From positions 434,001-498,000 of the forward strand of contig OY723266.1 of NCBI GenBank assembly GCA_963210315.1: 64,000 nucleotides of DNA. The letters are read 5' to 3'. How positions within the stretch are numbered: the stretch's first letter is position 1; every line of letters starts with the position of its first letter. The translations under genes were made by a program, and so were the position numbers. Of the stretch, positions 10,067-21,876 are shown piece after piece. The stretch is from Rhynchopus euleeides (Eukaryota > Euglenozoa > Diplonemea > Diplonemida > Diplonemidae). The notes beneath the pieces are model-generated. The model was not told the DNA's origin. It made no database searches and was given only the letters and a program-made list of their open reading frames with translations.

Positions 10067-13000
10067 CAGGCCTCTGGCTAATTCGGGTCGAACGTTAAGT
10101 TTCTCCGTGCCGGGGGGGGGAGGGGGGGCTACCCTACCCTACCCTAGGGTTGGGGCCGCCGGGGTCCCAGATTTTTTAGTAATTTCCAGGTGTGGGTAGG
10201 GGGACCTTTTCGAATTTTTTTTTCGAGGGGTGCCCATTTTGGCGATTTGGGCCCGATTTCGAGGGTTACGGGTGACCCTAGACCCTACCCAACCCTAGGG
10301 TTGGGGTTGGGGTTAACTCCAGACCCTACCCTCACCCTAGGGTTAGGGTTAACCCTAGACCCTACCCTGGGGTTAGGGTTAACCCTATACCCTACCCAAC
10401 CCTAGGGTTGGGGTGAGGGTTAACCCTACACCCTACCCAACCCTAGGGTTGGGGTTGGGGTTAACCCTAGACCCTACCCTAGGGTTAGGGTCAGGGTTAA
10501 CCCTATACCCTACCCAACCCTAGGGTTAGGGTTGGGGTTAACCCTAGACCCTACCCTAGGGTTAGGGTCAGGGTTAACCCTAGACCCAACCCTAGGGTTA
10601 GGGTCAGGGTTAACCCTATACCCAACCCAACCCTACACCCAACCCTACCCTAGGGTTAGGGTTAGGGTTAACCCTAGACCCAACCCAACCCTAGGGTTAG
10701 GGTTCGGGTTAACCCTAGACCCAACCCAACCCTAGGGTTAGGGTTGGGGTTAACCCTATACCCTACCCAACCCTAGGGTTAGGGTCAGGGTTAACCCTAG
10801 ACCCAACCCAACCCTAGGGTTAGGGTTAACCCTACACCCTACCCAACCCTAGGGTTAGGGTCAGGGTTAACCCTAGACCCAACCCAACCCTAGGGTTAGG
10901 GTTGGGGTTAACCCTATACCCTACCCAACCCTAGGGTTAGGGTCAGGGTTAACCCTATACCCCACCCAACCCTAGGGTTAGGGTTAGGGTTAACCCTATA
11001 CCCAACCCTACCCTAGGGTTAGGGTTAGGGTTAACCCAAGACCCAACCCTACCCTAGGGTTAGGGTTAACCCTATACCCTACCCTCACCCTAGGGTTAGG
11101 GTTAACCCTATACCCAACCCAACCCTAGGGTTAGGGTTAACCCAAGACCCAACCCTACCCTAGGGTTAGGGTTAGGGTTAACCCTATACACAACCCAACC
11201 CTAGGGTTAGGGTTAACCCTATACCCTACCCAACCCGAGGGTTAGGGTTGGGGGTTAACCCAAGACCCTGCCCGACCCTAGGGTTAGGGTTCACCCTAGA
11301 CCCAACCCTACCCTAGGGTTCGGGTTTGGGTCAGGGTGAACCCTAGACCCGACCCAACCCTCGGATCAGGGTTGGGGTTAACCCTATACCCTACCCTAAC
11401 CCTAGGGTAGGGTCTAGGGTCAACCCTGACCCTAACCCTAGGGTTGGGTCAAGGGTTAACCCTAACCCTAGGGTTGGGTAGGGTCTAGGGTTAACCCTGA
11501 CCCTAACCCTAGGGTTAGGGTAGGGTCTAGGGTCAACCCTGACCCTAACCCTAGGGTTGGGTAGGGTCCAGGGTTAACCCTAACCCTAACCCGAGGGTTG
11601 GGTAGGGTCTAGGGTCAACCCTGACCCTAACCCGAGGGTTGGGTAGGGTCTAGGGTTAACCCTAACCCTAACCCTAGGGTTGGGTCAAGGGTTAACCCTA
11701 ACCCTAACCCTAGGGTTGGGTAGGGTCTAGGGTCAACCCTGACCCTAACCCTAGGGTTGGGTCAAGGGTTAACCCTAACCCTAACCCTAGGGTTAGGGTA
11801 GGGTCTAGGGTTAACCCTGACCCTAACCCTAGGGTTGGGTAGGGTCTAGGGTCAACCCTGACCCTAACCCGAGGGTTCGGTAGGGTCTAGGGTTAACCCT
11901 AACCCTAACCCTAGGGTTAGGGTAGGGTCTAGGGTTAACCCTGACCCTAACCCTAGGGTTAGGGTCTAGGGTCAACCCTAACCCTAACCCTAGGGTTAGG
12001 GTAGGGTCTAGGGTTAACCCTAACCCTAACCCTAGGGTTGGGTAGGGTCTGGGGTCAACCCTGACCCTAACCCTAGGGTTGGGTCAAGGGTTTACCCTAA
12101 CCCTAACCCTAGGGTTGGGTCAAGGGTTAACCCTAACCCTAACCCTAGGGTTAGGGTAGGGTCTAGGGTTAACCCTGACCCTAACCCTAGGGTTGGGTAG
12201 GGTCTAGGGTTAACCCTAACCCTAACCCTAGGGTTGGGTCAAGGGTTAACCCTAACCCTAGGGTTAGGGTAGGGTCTAGGGTTAACCCTGACCCTAACCC
12301 TAGGGTTAGGGTAGGGTCTAGGGTCAACCCTAACCCTAACCCTAGGGTTGGGTAGGGTCTGGGGTCAACCCTGACCCTAACCCTAGGGTTGGGTCAAGGG
12401 TTAACCCTAACCCTAACCCTAGGGTTAGGGTAGGGTCTAGGGTTAACCCTGACCCTAACCCTAGGGTTGGGTAGGGTCTAGGGTTAACCCTAACCCTAAC
12501 CCTAGGGTTGGGTCAAGGGTTAACCCTAACCCTAACCCTAGGGTTAGGGTAGGGTCTAGGGTTAACCCTGACCCTAACCCTAGGGTTGGGTAGGGTCTAG
12601 GGTCAACCCTGACCCTAACCCGAGGGTTGGGTAGGGTCTAGGGTTAACCCTAACCCTAACCCTAGGGTTGGGTCAAGGGTTAACCCTAACCCTAACCCTA
12701 GGGTTAGGGTAGGGTCTAGGGTCAACCCTAACCCTAACCCTAGGGTTGGGTCAAGGGTTAACCCTAACCCTAACCCTAGGGTTAGGGTAGGGTCTAGGGT
12801 CAACCCTGACCCTAACCCGAGGGTTGGGTAGGGTCTAGGGTTAACCCTGACCCTAACCCTAGGGTTAGGGTAGGGTCTAGGGTCAACCCTAACCCTATCC
12901 CTAGGGTTGGGTCAAGGGTTAACCCTAACCCTAACCCTAGGGTTGGGTAGGGTCTAGGGTCAACCCTGACCCTTACCCTAGGGTTGGGTAGGGTCTGGGG

Positions 13001-13257
13001 TCAACCCTGACCCTAACCCTTGGGTTGGGTTGGGTCTAGGATCAACCCTGGCCCTGACCCCTGGGTTGGGTAGGGTCGTGTTGGGTCGGGTTATGGGTAC
13101 CCAACCCTCACCCTAGGGTAGGGTTGGGTCGGGTTGTGGGTACCCCCGACGTGCTGTAGGGTAGGGTAGGGTAGGGTAGGGTAGGGTAGGGTAGGGTAGG
13201 GCCCCCCCCCCCTCCGGCCCAACGTTAAGTCCGGCCCCAGAATTAGCCAGAGGCCTG
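10067..13257. mobile_element. Element E: transposon-like unit enclosing a telomere-like array
   Basis: The ends CAGGCCTCTGGCTAATTC (10,067) and its exact inverse to 13,257 enclose 3.15 kb that is almost wholly built from CCCTAA/TTAGGG-type words. The first 15 bases match the ends of element K at 13 positions (CAGGCCTSTSGCTAA), so E and K probably share a transposase. AACGTTAAG occurs just inside both ends. E lies inside the C-run of F1, so its target duplication cannot be read. There is no coding potential; open frames here translate the repeat. Confidence 0.72.
10121..13200. repeat. degenerate telomere-like satellite in two opposed halves
   Basis: Units of roughly 50 bp each contain both AACCCTAGGGTT and GGGTTAACCC palindromes, made from TTAGGG, TTGGGG and TCAGGG variants. 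From 10,121 to about 11,400 the units read CCCTAGGGTTAGGG then GGGTTAACCCTAGACCC. From about 11,410 they read in the reverse complement, GGGTCTAGGGTTAACCC then TGACCCTAACCC. The right half (about 1.75 kb) is longer than the left (about 1.3 kb). A run of nine AGGGT pentamers lies at about 13,155-13,200. Confidence 0.88.
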
Positions 13258-13277
13258 CCCCCCCCCCCCCCCCCCTA

Positions 13278-14459
13278 GGCATACTTGTCCCCCCATATGG
13301 GGAACCCCCTAAATCTGGGGGAAATATGGGGGGTCGCAAAACCCCGCCCCCATATGGGGAAAAAGGCTGAAAATATGGGGAAAACCCGGTAAAATATGGG
13401 GGAATATGGGGGAAATATGGGGCCCATATGGGGGGATATGGGGGTATTCGTGCTGCAACGGGAGAACATCAAACCACTCAGGCACAGACACACACGAAGT
13501 GCGCGTCGAAACCGGCCTCATGCCTTGTTGGGGATCCTCCAGGAGTCCGATCCTGGGGAGGTGCGCGCTCGTTCAGGTGTGGCCAGGTCTGGCCCCCCCT
13601 GGAAGATCCCCCAGGTGGGTCGCACCGACCTCCTGTTCCCCTCCTGCGCCGATACAGCGGCAGCGGAGAGCGAACGCTTCCCGGTTTGGCGGGGCACCGC
13701 AGTGACAGCGGCAGCGGTGGTGGATACATACGCACAGACACACATAGCGCGTTCAGGGTTAACAGCTCCTCACAACACACACTCCTGTGTTTTGAAGTCC
13801 TGTCCGGCACGTCACTCTCACACTCGCTGTCCTCCTCCTCTGGTGTGTTTGCGATTGCAAACTGCCCCCTGGGATCCTTAATTAGACAAGGGAATTCACA
13901 AGCAGTGCATTCTGGGGTGTCAGGCGCTTCCGCCGCTTTTGACCGCTCCGAGCGCCGAAAAGTCGGAGTCGACGCTCGTCACCAGGCAGCTTGACATGTT
14001 CAAGTTGCATCTGCCGGGTGGAATGAGACCTGTGAAGGCCAGTACAAGGACTGGCTGCAGGACGCAACTGTTCTGCCAGCAAAGACAGGACTACTGGTCA
14101 GCATGCTCTGATGACCGCGACTCAGACTTGAAGAAAGTGGCGGTCGGCACTCTCACAGCACCTTTTGTGGTCTGACTCGAGCACTTCAGCCGGGCGTTTC
14201 CTCTCTGCAGAAAGCGACGAGGTGAGATGGCACTGCAAGGTGCTAGACGTCCCCTGTCAGTGGCTGACTTCACACCCTGTGAAAAGTAGAACGAAGAGAA
14301 CTGTTTGCTGACTGCTTCCACCTGAGGAACCCCTGGGTTTTCCCCCATATATCCCCCATATGGGGGAAATATGGGGGAACAGGACTTGAAAAACCCCCAT
14401 ATTCCCCCCATATTTTCCCCATATTTTTGGCCTTCCCCATATGGGGGTACAAGTATGCC
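13278..14459. mobile_element. Element D: DNA transposon with CCATATGG-rich ends, TA target duplication
   Basis: The ends GGCATACTTGT and ACAAGTATGCC are inverted copies flanked by TA at 13,276-13,277 and 14,460-14,461. Both subterminal regions (13,288-13,445 and 14,337-14,450) are arrays of CCATATGGGG, CCCCATAT and AATATGGGGG. The centre, about 890 bp, has no convincing gene. It abuts A2 directly and shares that element's TA. Confidence 0.8.
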
Positions 14460-15589
14460 TAGGGGGGGTCAAATGCCACCCTTTTACGTGGACAAACACG
14501 ATTTTTCAAAAAACCGGCGCAGAGGCCCCAAAGCCCCCGTAAACCCTCCAAACCCCCCCAGATCGGTCCGGAAACCCATCGAACCCCACTTTTCCACCAT
14601 TCCGGGCACCTCAGGTGCCCGAATTGGGGTACCTAAATTTTGTGCCACCGTTTGGTACCGTACAGTGCCACTGTGTGGGAGGTTGGAAAAGAAAATGCCC
14701 CAACACACCACATCTGAGGGTTGCAATGCATGCTGCTTGCCAACCACGTCATCCGGTGGGTGTCAGGCGCTATGTAGGTGGCATTAGCCAGGTCTTCGAT
14801 GTGTTCTGGCTTGTATATATACCTCCCTGCCACCATGCACCGGGAGGCTGCCTGTAGGTACGGACCAGTCCAGATGGTCGTGTGATTCCTGTGCAGCAGT
14901 GCTCCACAACCGGGATGTGTTGACAACGACTGTTGCAACACGAGCTGTACATTCCGGGAACACATGAAGTGCGCTGTCGTGGTACCCATTGTGCCAGAAT
15001 TGGTAGTTGCTGCGGTCTACTTTGCCTGGCCCAAGAGCACTGGTACTGAACGGTGCAATATGCGTGGCGAGGTGAATACAACGGAAGCGCGCAAAGTCAA
15101 TACAGCTCTCGGATGGCGGGTGGTGGTGCCACTAGTGTGTGACGTTCACTCGAGGATACAACGCATCACAATGAATCAGCAACCGTGGACCGAGTACAAT
15201 ACGCTCTCTGTGGCTGGTGTGGGGGACAAAGGCAGTGCCTGTGCCGCAGGCAGGGAGGTATATATACAAGCCAGAACACATCGAAGACCTGGCTAATGCC
15301 ACCTACATAGCGCCTGACACCCACCGGATGACGTGGTTGGCAAGCAACATGCATTGCAACCCTCAGATGTGGTGTGTTGGGGCATTTTCTTTTCCAACCT
15401 CCCACACAGTGGCACTGTACGGTACCAAACGGTGGCACAAAATTTAGGTACCCCAATTCGGGCACCTGAGGTGCCCGGAATGGTGGAAAAGTGGGGTTCG
15501 ATGGGTTTCCGGACCGATCTGGGGGGGTTTGGAGGGTTTACGGGGGCTTTGGGGCCTCTGCGCCGGTTTTTTGAAAAATCGTGTTTGTC

Positions 15590-17093
15590 CACGGTGGGAT
15601 CTTGTAAATTTTACATGTATAACTACAAGTATAATACATGTATTATACATGTATAATACTTGCATGTCAACTATTATGCATGTATAATACATGTATATGC
15701 CTGAAATATACATGTAAAATACATGTATATCAAGTAAAAATACATGTATAATACTTGCATGTCAACTACCGTAAACGGAAAAAGGGTGGACCGTAAAAAT
15801 GTTCCAAGTTCCCAAAAAAAGGCCAAACGTTCCATCTTTTTTACGGTCCACTATTTATTGGGACTGCATATGGAAAAGACAATGCGATTTTCGCCCGCGG
15901 GCTGGTGGGTTGCGGGGCGCGGACTGCGGCCTCCACGCCGCAGACTCCCGCACGTAGGCCTCCCGACCTCCCAGCTTTGGACCCTCCCTCCACCACCGCA
16001 ACCAACACCAGCAAGAGAAGCAAGTCCTCCCTGCGTGTGGAAAGGGCACGATCACCACCACTCACCTCGAGACTCACCCACCACCACACCTCGAGAAGTG
16101 TAGTACCATGCAAGGAGCGTTCCGGTAGAAGTAAAAGTAGAACCTGATGCACGAGCCCACAAAAGCAGCCACAGTACGGCAGGGCGCGCAGACAGAAGCT
16201 GAGACCACCGGGCTCCCTCCAGATGTAAATTCGTGAATCAGTGCCCGGAAAATTCAGGGAAATCGTACTCCTTTAGTGTAGTACACCCTGCAGTAACTGT
16301 GGGAGAACAGTTCCCGGACGATGGTGAGCGCACACTCTGTGCTGAGGCTCTGTGGTGTTAATCCTGCAGCTTCAGTCGTACGATTTCCTTGGTTCCTTCG
16401 CGACTTCGTCACGAAGGAACTCGTAAAAAAAACCGCCAAGTCCACTATCCCAACCGTAAAATAGGTGGACCGTAAAAATGTTCCAAGTTCCGGAAAAATC
16501 CCATTTGTTCCATCTTTTTTACGGTCCACCTATAGTACGGTTCACCTTTATTACGGTCCACAATATTTCCGTTTACGGTATTATACATGTATTTTTACTT
16601 GATATACATGTATTTTACATGTATATTTCAGGCATTTACATGTATTTTACATGTATAATACTTGTCATGCAAGTATTATACATGTATAATACTTGCATGA
16701 CAAGTAAAATACTTGCATGCAAGTAAAATACATGTATTTTACTTGCATGCAAGTATTTTACTTGTCATGCAAGTATTATACATGTATTTTACTTGTCATG
16801 CAAGTATTTTACATGTATAATACTTGCATGACAAGTATTATACATGTAAAATACATGTAAATGCCTGAAATATACATGTAAAATACATGTATATCAAGTA
16901 AAAATACAAGTATAATAGTTGACATGCAAGTATTATACTTGTATTTTTACTTGATATACATGTATTTTACATGTATATTTCAGGCATATACATGTATTAT
17001 ACATGTATAATAGTTGACATGCAAGTATTATACATGTATAATACATGTATATACTTGTAGTTATACATGTAAAATTTACAAGATCCCACCGTG
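15590..17093. mobile_element. Element B: ACATGTAT-rich foldback element, 2-bp target duplication TC
   Basis: The ends CACGGTGGGATCTTGTAAAT and its inverse begin about 177-bp inverted repeats (15,590-15,766; 16,917-17,093). They sit between TC at 15,588-15,589 and TC at 17,094-17,095. Element A copy 1 proves the empty site. The body is almost entirely AT-rich permutations of TACATGTAT, ACTTGCATG and ACTTGTCATGCAAG. It carries MITE C at 15,769-16,578; without it B is about 690 bp. It has no gene. Confidence 0.85.
15769..16578. mobile_element. MITE C: internally deleted derivative of the pogo-like element at 57,456-60,900
   Basis: 810 bp with ends CCGTAAACGG/CCGTTTACGG and TA duplications at 15,767-15,768 and 16,579-16,580. 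Bases 15,769-16,097 match the left 326 bp of the full element. Bases from 16,098 (gtgtagtaccatg) match its right 476 bp from 60,425. The join replaces 57,782-60,424, the whole transposase gene, so the element can move only if supplied in trans. Subterminal words GGACCGTAAAAA and GTTCC are repeated at both ends. Confidence 0.92.
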
Positions 17094-17116
17094 TCACCCC
17101 CATTTGACCCCCCCTA

Positions 17117-17287
17117 CCCCCCCCCCCCGGACATTTCCCGAATTTCCCGCCCGGACATGTCCGCCCGGACATCCGGACATCCAGAAATGTCCGGGCGGAC
17201 ATTTTCTGGTGTCCGGATGTCCGGGCGGACATGTCCGGACCCGGAAATTCGGGAAATCCAATTTTGACCCCCCCCCCCCCGGACATG
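17117..17287. repeat. GGACATGTCC palindrome cluster of element F1
   Basis: About 165 bp in which GGACATGTCC, CCGGACATCCGG and CCCGAATTTCC words make the segment nearly its own reverse complement. The same segment lies at 37,882-38,080 in the intact F copy, bounded on both sides by the C/G runs. Confidence 0.75.
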
Positions 17288-20255
17288 CACCACGGACTAG
17301 TCGGGCAGTGACGGGTGGGGTCGACTAGTCGGGACGACGGGTGAAAACTCGACAGGCGGCACCCGTCGACTCGACGGGTGGACCCGTCGAGTCGACGGGT
17401 GCCACCCGTCGGCACGACGGGTGAACCTGCTGAAACGACGGGTGTTCCAGCCATTTCCTGTTGATATGGGCCAATTTCCATTGAAAACTAGGGGAGTACC
17501 TTGCATGGCATCAGGTTATTTTTCACGCCGAGCTATCTTCCCTGCACAGACCCACCCCCCATTACTTTCCATTTACAATTCCTAGTTGGTGAAGGGCCTC
17601 AAGTGCATGTGCGACGGCTGTTCTCGTGGATTTTCATTGTTCGAGGGATCTTGACTCTGACAAACTGTGTCAGTTTGACGGAGCAACCTACTTCATGAAG
17701 CTGATCACTTTTCTGCCAGGCAAATTTTCGCCCCAGCCCCCAACCCTTGCACAACCCACAAGGCAGTCTCCAAGATACCGTACCCTCATCATCACCCAGG
17801 CCAAGATACCCCAAGATACCATCATCACCACCCAGGCCACCCAGACGAGCCACACCAATCAATGCCAGCGGCAAAGCGTACTGCAGCGCAGGCCCTCGCC
17901 AGCGCTGTGGACATGACGGTGTTTGTACGTGCTTGGATCAACACGTATGTTGTCGAGCGTGATGCTGATGGGTTGAGCCACATGGCCCTGAAGCAGCTTC
18001 TCGGCAAGCTGACGGATACTACCATCAAGTCGACTGATCCCATCATCAGTCTTGCCCTGTACAAAAAGTATGAGAAGGTGGGGGGTGGGGTGATCAGCAA
18101 GTCGACCGCGAAGGATGGTCGCACGATGTACGCTGCCCGTGTCAATAGCGGGTCAGACATCGAGTTTGTCGGGTTGGGCCTCCGGAAGAGCAACGGGAAG
18201 GACCACCCGACAGGGCTCAAGGAGATGGCCGACGCCTGCCCCGCGGCACTGCAGCTATGGTGAAGCTGTACGAGGCGGAGAAGAAACAGGCACAGAAGAC
18301 CCAGCAGAGCAGGCTGGCCGTAGGCATTTTCGACGGTGCCTTCGCAACACGGTTGGTGACAGTTGCCGATAAGCAGAAGGATGAGTACAGAACGTGGTTC
18401 ACGTTCAACTTCCTGAAGCAAATCGCAAGAGTGCAGAGAGGGGTTTTCGAAAAGGCGAACGTGATGTTTCGGCTCGCCTGCTTAGGGTAGCAGGGGACCA
18501 TCTTGAGCTGTGGTCGGCATTTAGTAAGATGGGGTCATCTTCGCACAGGAGCGCGTTTTGTACCACACCACGAAATGACTGGTTGAAACAGCTCCACGCC
18601 TGCCACAGGACTAGCATCCAGGAACTTCATGAAGCTGGGTTTGAGAGCCTGTACGCAGGGGTCACCCCCCCCTGCACGACATAAACGGGTTCATCGCAAT
18701 ACTCGCAGAGATCTTGCCTGATGGACCTGCCGTGCAGAAGGCTGTCCTTGGCAGCTCAACGTGTTCCAACATGACGGGAAACCAGGCCAGAGATGTTCTG
18801 AGTCGCTTACTCACCATTACCAAGACGAAGGGGGTGCAGCATCTACTCTGTATTGCAATGGAAATGCTTGTGCATTTCCGCTACAACGACATACCCATCA
18901 AGTACCACCAGGAGGGAAAGTGCGCGAAAGAGTTCATCTTCTCGCTCATCGCAATGCACATCCTTGTGTTTGTCCTGGAGTGGGTGTCACCTGGGAGAAC
19001 ATCCGAGGGGCGTGGTGTTACATATATCCATTCGATGAGCCACTGGTTTGATCCAGAAGATGCACACCCCCTCGCCCTGAGTGACGAGGAACTGGAGAGG
19101 GGGAATGGCGTCCCCAAACGCCATGCCCTGAGGGTGACATCGCAGCAGACCGCCGAACGGGACCTGCTGCTCTTCGAAATGCAGAGGACCAAAGGCAAGG
19201 GGTGCGGCCTGCTGGACCAACCGAGCACCCCGACCCTCCTGAAGTTCGGCGCGATAAAGCTTTGCTGCTGTGTCACTGCGAGGAACGCTTGTTGGAAGGG
19301 AGCAACGGCAGCACTGCAGCGGAGACTCGAGTCCCTCAGCCTTGGATCTCACGTCACAAAAAGGGGGCGATGGGGCCAACAATTTCTGGGCGACCCGGAA
19401 AACACCACTCCAAAGGCAACGCTGCTCGCATGCATCTGCAAGTCCAAATCCTGGGGCAACAGCGAGGATGTGCCAGAAGTGCCAGAACCAACACCATCCG
19501 GTACAGTGCCTGTGCAGCAGCATATCTGCATTGTGTGCTCCAAAGTTGTCCACACGAGAGAAGCACTGTTTGCGCATTATGATGCTGCACATCGGCCACA
19601 AAACAACGCGCCGTGTCAGACCTGCACTGTCACATGCCAGGAGTGCGGCAAACGGGCAAAATCGAAGGGACTGAGCCAGCACTACCTCAGTCACCATTCG
19701 CGCGTGCTGACACAAAAGCGTTGCTGTGTTTGTTTCGAGCTCTTTAAAACCACTGTAAAGCGCGACGAGCACATGAGATCCGCGCACCCGTAAGTGAGGG
19801 GGGGGGGGGTGTTTGGCAGTTCAGGTACGTAGGTGATTTTGTTTGTCCTCGAGAGCGGAGTGACGTCGTGGGAGGGAGTTGTTTTACCAGGCCCCCTGCC
19901 CACCTGGATGGCTCACCCCCCTCCTGGTGGTCCACCGGTGGGCAGCCCCTTCACCAACTAGGAATTGTAAATGGAAAGTAATGGGGGGTGGGTCTGTGCA
20001 GGGAAGATAGCTCGGCGTGAAAAATAACCTGATGCCATGCAAGGTACTCCCCTAGTTTTCAATGGAAATTGGCCCATATCAACAGGAAATGGCTGGAACA
20101 CCCGTCGTTTCAGCAGGTTCACCCGTCGTGCCGACGGGTGGCACCCGTCGACTCGACAGGTCCACCCGTCGAGTCGACGGGTGCCACCCGTCGTTTCACC
20201 CGTCGTCATTTCACCCGTCGTCCCGACTAGTCGTCCGGGCGACTAGTCCGTGGTG
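17288..20255. mobile_element. Element G: 2.97-kb DNA transposon with about 310-bp inverted repeats and a broken zinc-finger gene
   Basis: The ends CACCACGGACTAGTCG and CGACTAGTCCGTGGTG lie between TG at 17,286-17,287 and TG at 20,256-20,257. The intact F copy supplies the empty site (ggacatgtccggcc). The inverted repeats run 17,288-17,596 and 19,946-20,255 and are filled with CGACGGGTG and CCCGTCGAGTCGACGGGTG words. Between them lies one degraded gene (17,862-19,793). Its termini and dinucleotide TSD resemble element B (CACGGTGG, TC), suggesting a shared superfamily. I cannot place that superfamily. Confidence 0.83.
17862..19793 (+). pseudogene. frameshifted transposon protein with C-terminal C2H2 zinc fingers
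   Basis: The coding signal runs through three frames. It opens with MPAAKRTAAQALASAVDM at 17,862, shifts near 18,257, near 18,480 and again in the C-run at about 18,664-18,672, and ends at 19,793. The last part, about 370 residues, is intact and ends with three C2H2-type fingers: CIVCSKVVHTREALFAHYDAAH, CQECGKRAKSKGLSQHYLSHH (spacing altered) and CCVCFELFKTTVKRDEHMRSAH regions at about residues 275-358. A DDE or other catalytic pattern is not visible. Position between the long inverted repeats makes this the likely transposase or a DNA-binding partner. The shift in a homopolymer could be a sequencing error; the others look genuine. Confidence 0.65.
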
Positions 20256-21560
20256 TGTCCGGCCAGTACCTCAATAGTTTGATTTTTGGTCCAGAAAATA
20301 GTTTGAAAATTTTTGAAATCTGGGTGCCCAAAAAAAATTTTCCTAAGACCGGCGATTTGTAGGGGGGCCCTTTCGAATTTTTTTTTGGAGAAGGGTAAAT
20401 TGAACGTTTTTGGCCAAATGAAGCCACTGCGACCATTCCCGGGCCTCGGAAATCAGATTTTGGCCCCTCAAATGCGGTGCCGGTCCGGACAAAAAACCGA
20501 AAAAATCGTGAAAAATGGCCCATTTTCCCCAGCCAAAAATGGGCCAAAAATGCCCCCGGACACCCCCAGAGACATGTCCTAATCCGGGGTGCCAGTAGGG
20601 GGGACCTTTCGAATTTTTTTTCGAGGAGAGGTCAATTGAACGTTTTTGGACATCTGAGGCCACTGCGACCATTCCCAGGCCTCGGAAATGAGATTTTTGG
20701 CCCTCAAATGGGGTACCGGTCCCCACGAAATTCCGAAAAATTCATGAAAATCGAAAGGTCCCACGCACCAAATTCTGCCCAAAAATCGTCAAAAATGGAC
20801 ATGTCATATGCAGCAATGGGGCACCAATCACTCCCCAAATTTTGCTCAATGATTCCACGGCAAGCCAGATTTTCTGATCAATTCGTTTGTTTGAGCATGT
20901 TCCTGGCCCTTGTTTGGAAAGTAGATGACCCCTGGCTGGAGAGGACGGTTGTGCTTGACCGGACGGAGAGAGAACCTTCTCCATAACCACCTCCACTCCA
21001 CAATGCCACAAGTGGCAGGAAGGCCGGGTGTTACAGGCCTCAACCAGGGTTCCAAGGCTCTCCACTTCCTGGCTGCGTCAGGGATCACCGGGTACAGCGA
21101 GCAGGATTCCCTATCCTGACACCCCAGCATGTGCCACCGGAAGAACCCAAAACAGCAGCCCCCCCCTCATGGGGGTTGCAAGAGGCACGGAAATCGTTCA
21201 AATCGGACCAAGTCCGAAAATTCGGCACTTTCTTGGGTACAAATTGCGGTCCGAAATTTTCCGATTTTTTGAAAAAAGGCTAATTCTGTAAGGGGGACCA
21301 TGTATGATCCTTACACCGGGGTTTTTCGGCCAAAATCCTGAAAATTTACTCCGGATTTTTTTCCTTCTCCTTTTTTCCCCGTTCCCCCCCGGTTTTCCGC
21401 CTTTATTTGCATTTTTGAGCTCCGTGCGGATCGTGGTGGGGTCATTTTGTTTTCACAGCGCCCGTCACAGCCTATGTATGCATCCGAGGAAATCGCCGAA
21501 CTTTGACGAAAACCTGGCGGTCGCGAAGAACCCCCCAGTCGCATAAGGACAAGCACAAGC

Positions 21561-21615
21561 CACAGGGGGGTCTGGGGGGCGGAGCCCCCCAGCCGCCGGA
21601 GGCCACGGTAGTGAA
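21561..21615 (+). repeat. 60-bp GC-rich dispersed repeat, copy 3
   Basis: Same core as copy 1, inside element L; the 3' tail diverges after TAGTGAAC. Confidence 0.85.
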
Positions 21616-21816
21616 CTTCCGAGCTGAACTCGGTGTGGATCGCTCCGACATCAGGTCGGAACTCAGTGCTGCGCGGGCAGAAGCAGTCAGACGAGTGTGT
21701 TGGTGCATTTCCTCCTCTGTATGTATGGGAGGAAATCGCCGAACTTTGACGAAAACTTGACGGTAGCGAAGAACCCCAGTCGCATAAGGACAAGCCAGCA
21801 CACGCCGCTGGTCTGC

Positions 21817-21876
21817 ATGGGGGGTCTGGGGGGCGGAGCCCCCCAGCCGCCGGAGGCCACGGTAGTGAACATCTGT
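21817..21876 (+). repeat. 60-bp GC-rich dispersed repeat, copy 4
   Basis: Second copy within element L, with the full GTAGTGAACATCTGT tail. Confidence 0.85.

Larger units (their letters stand above)
14462..17114. mobile_element. Element A, copy 2, with element B inserted in its right arm
   Basis: Arms 14,462-14,831 and 15,249-15,589, with the right tip resuming at 17,096-17,114, match copy 1 at 8440-9587. Flanking TA lies at 14,460-14,461 and 17,115-17,116. The right arm is broken after tttgtc (15,589) by element B. Copy 1 shows the unbroken junction (tttgtcaccccc). Only scattered substitutions separate the two copies, so both are young relative to decay. Confidence 0.87.

Noticed and set aside
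10190..12803. Open frames of 60-70 residues such as LGLGLTLDPT repeats
   Set aside because: Direct translation of the telomere-like satellite.
10121..13200. A genuine chromosome end
   Set aside because: Unique sequence and other elements continue on both sides, repeats are degenerate and reverse direction, and the block is bounded by inverted termini.
15600..17080. CRISPR-like array in the ACATGTAT region
   Set aside because: There are no unique spacers of even length; it is a palindromic AT-rich array inside a transposon.
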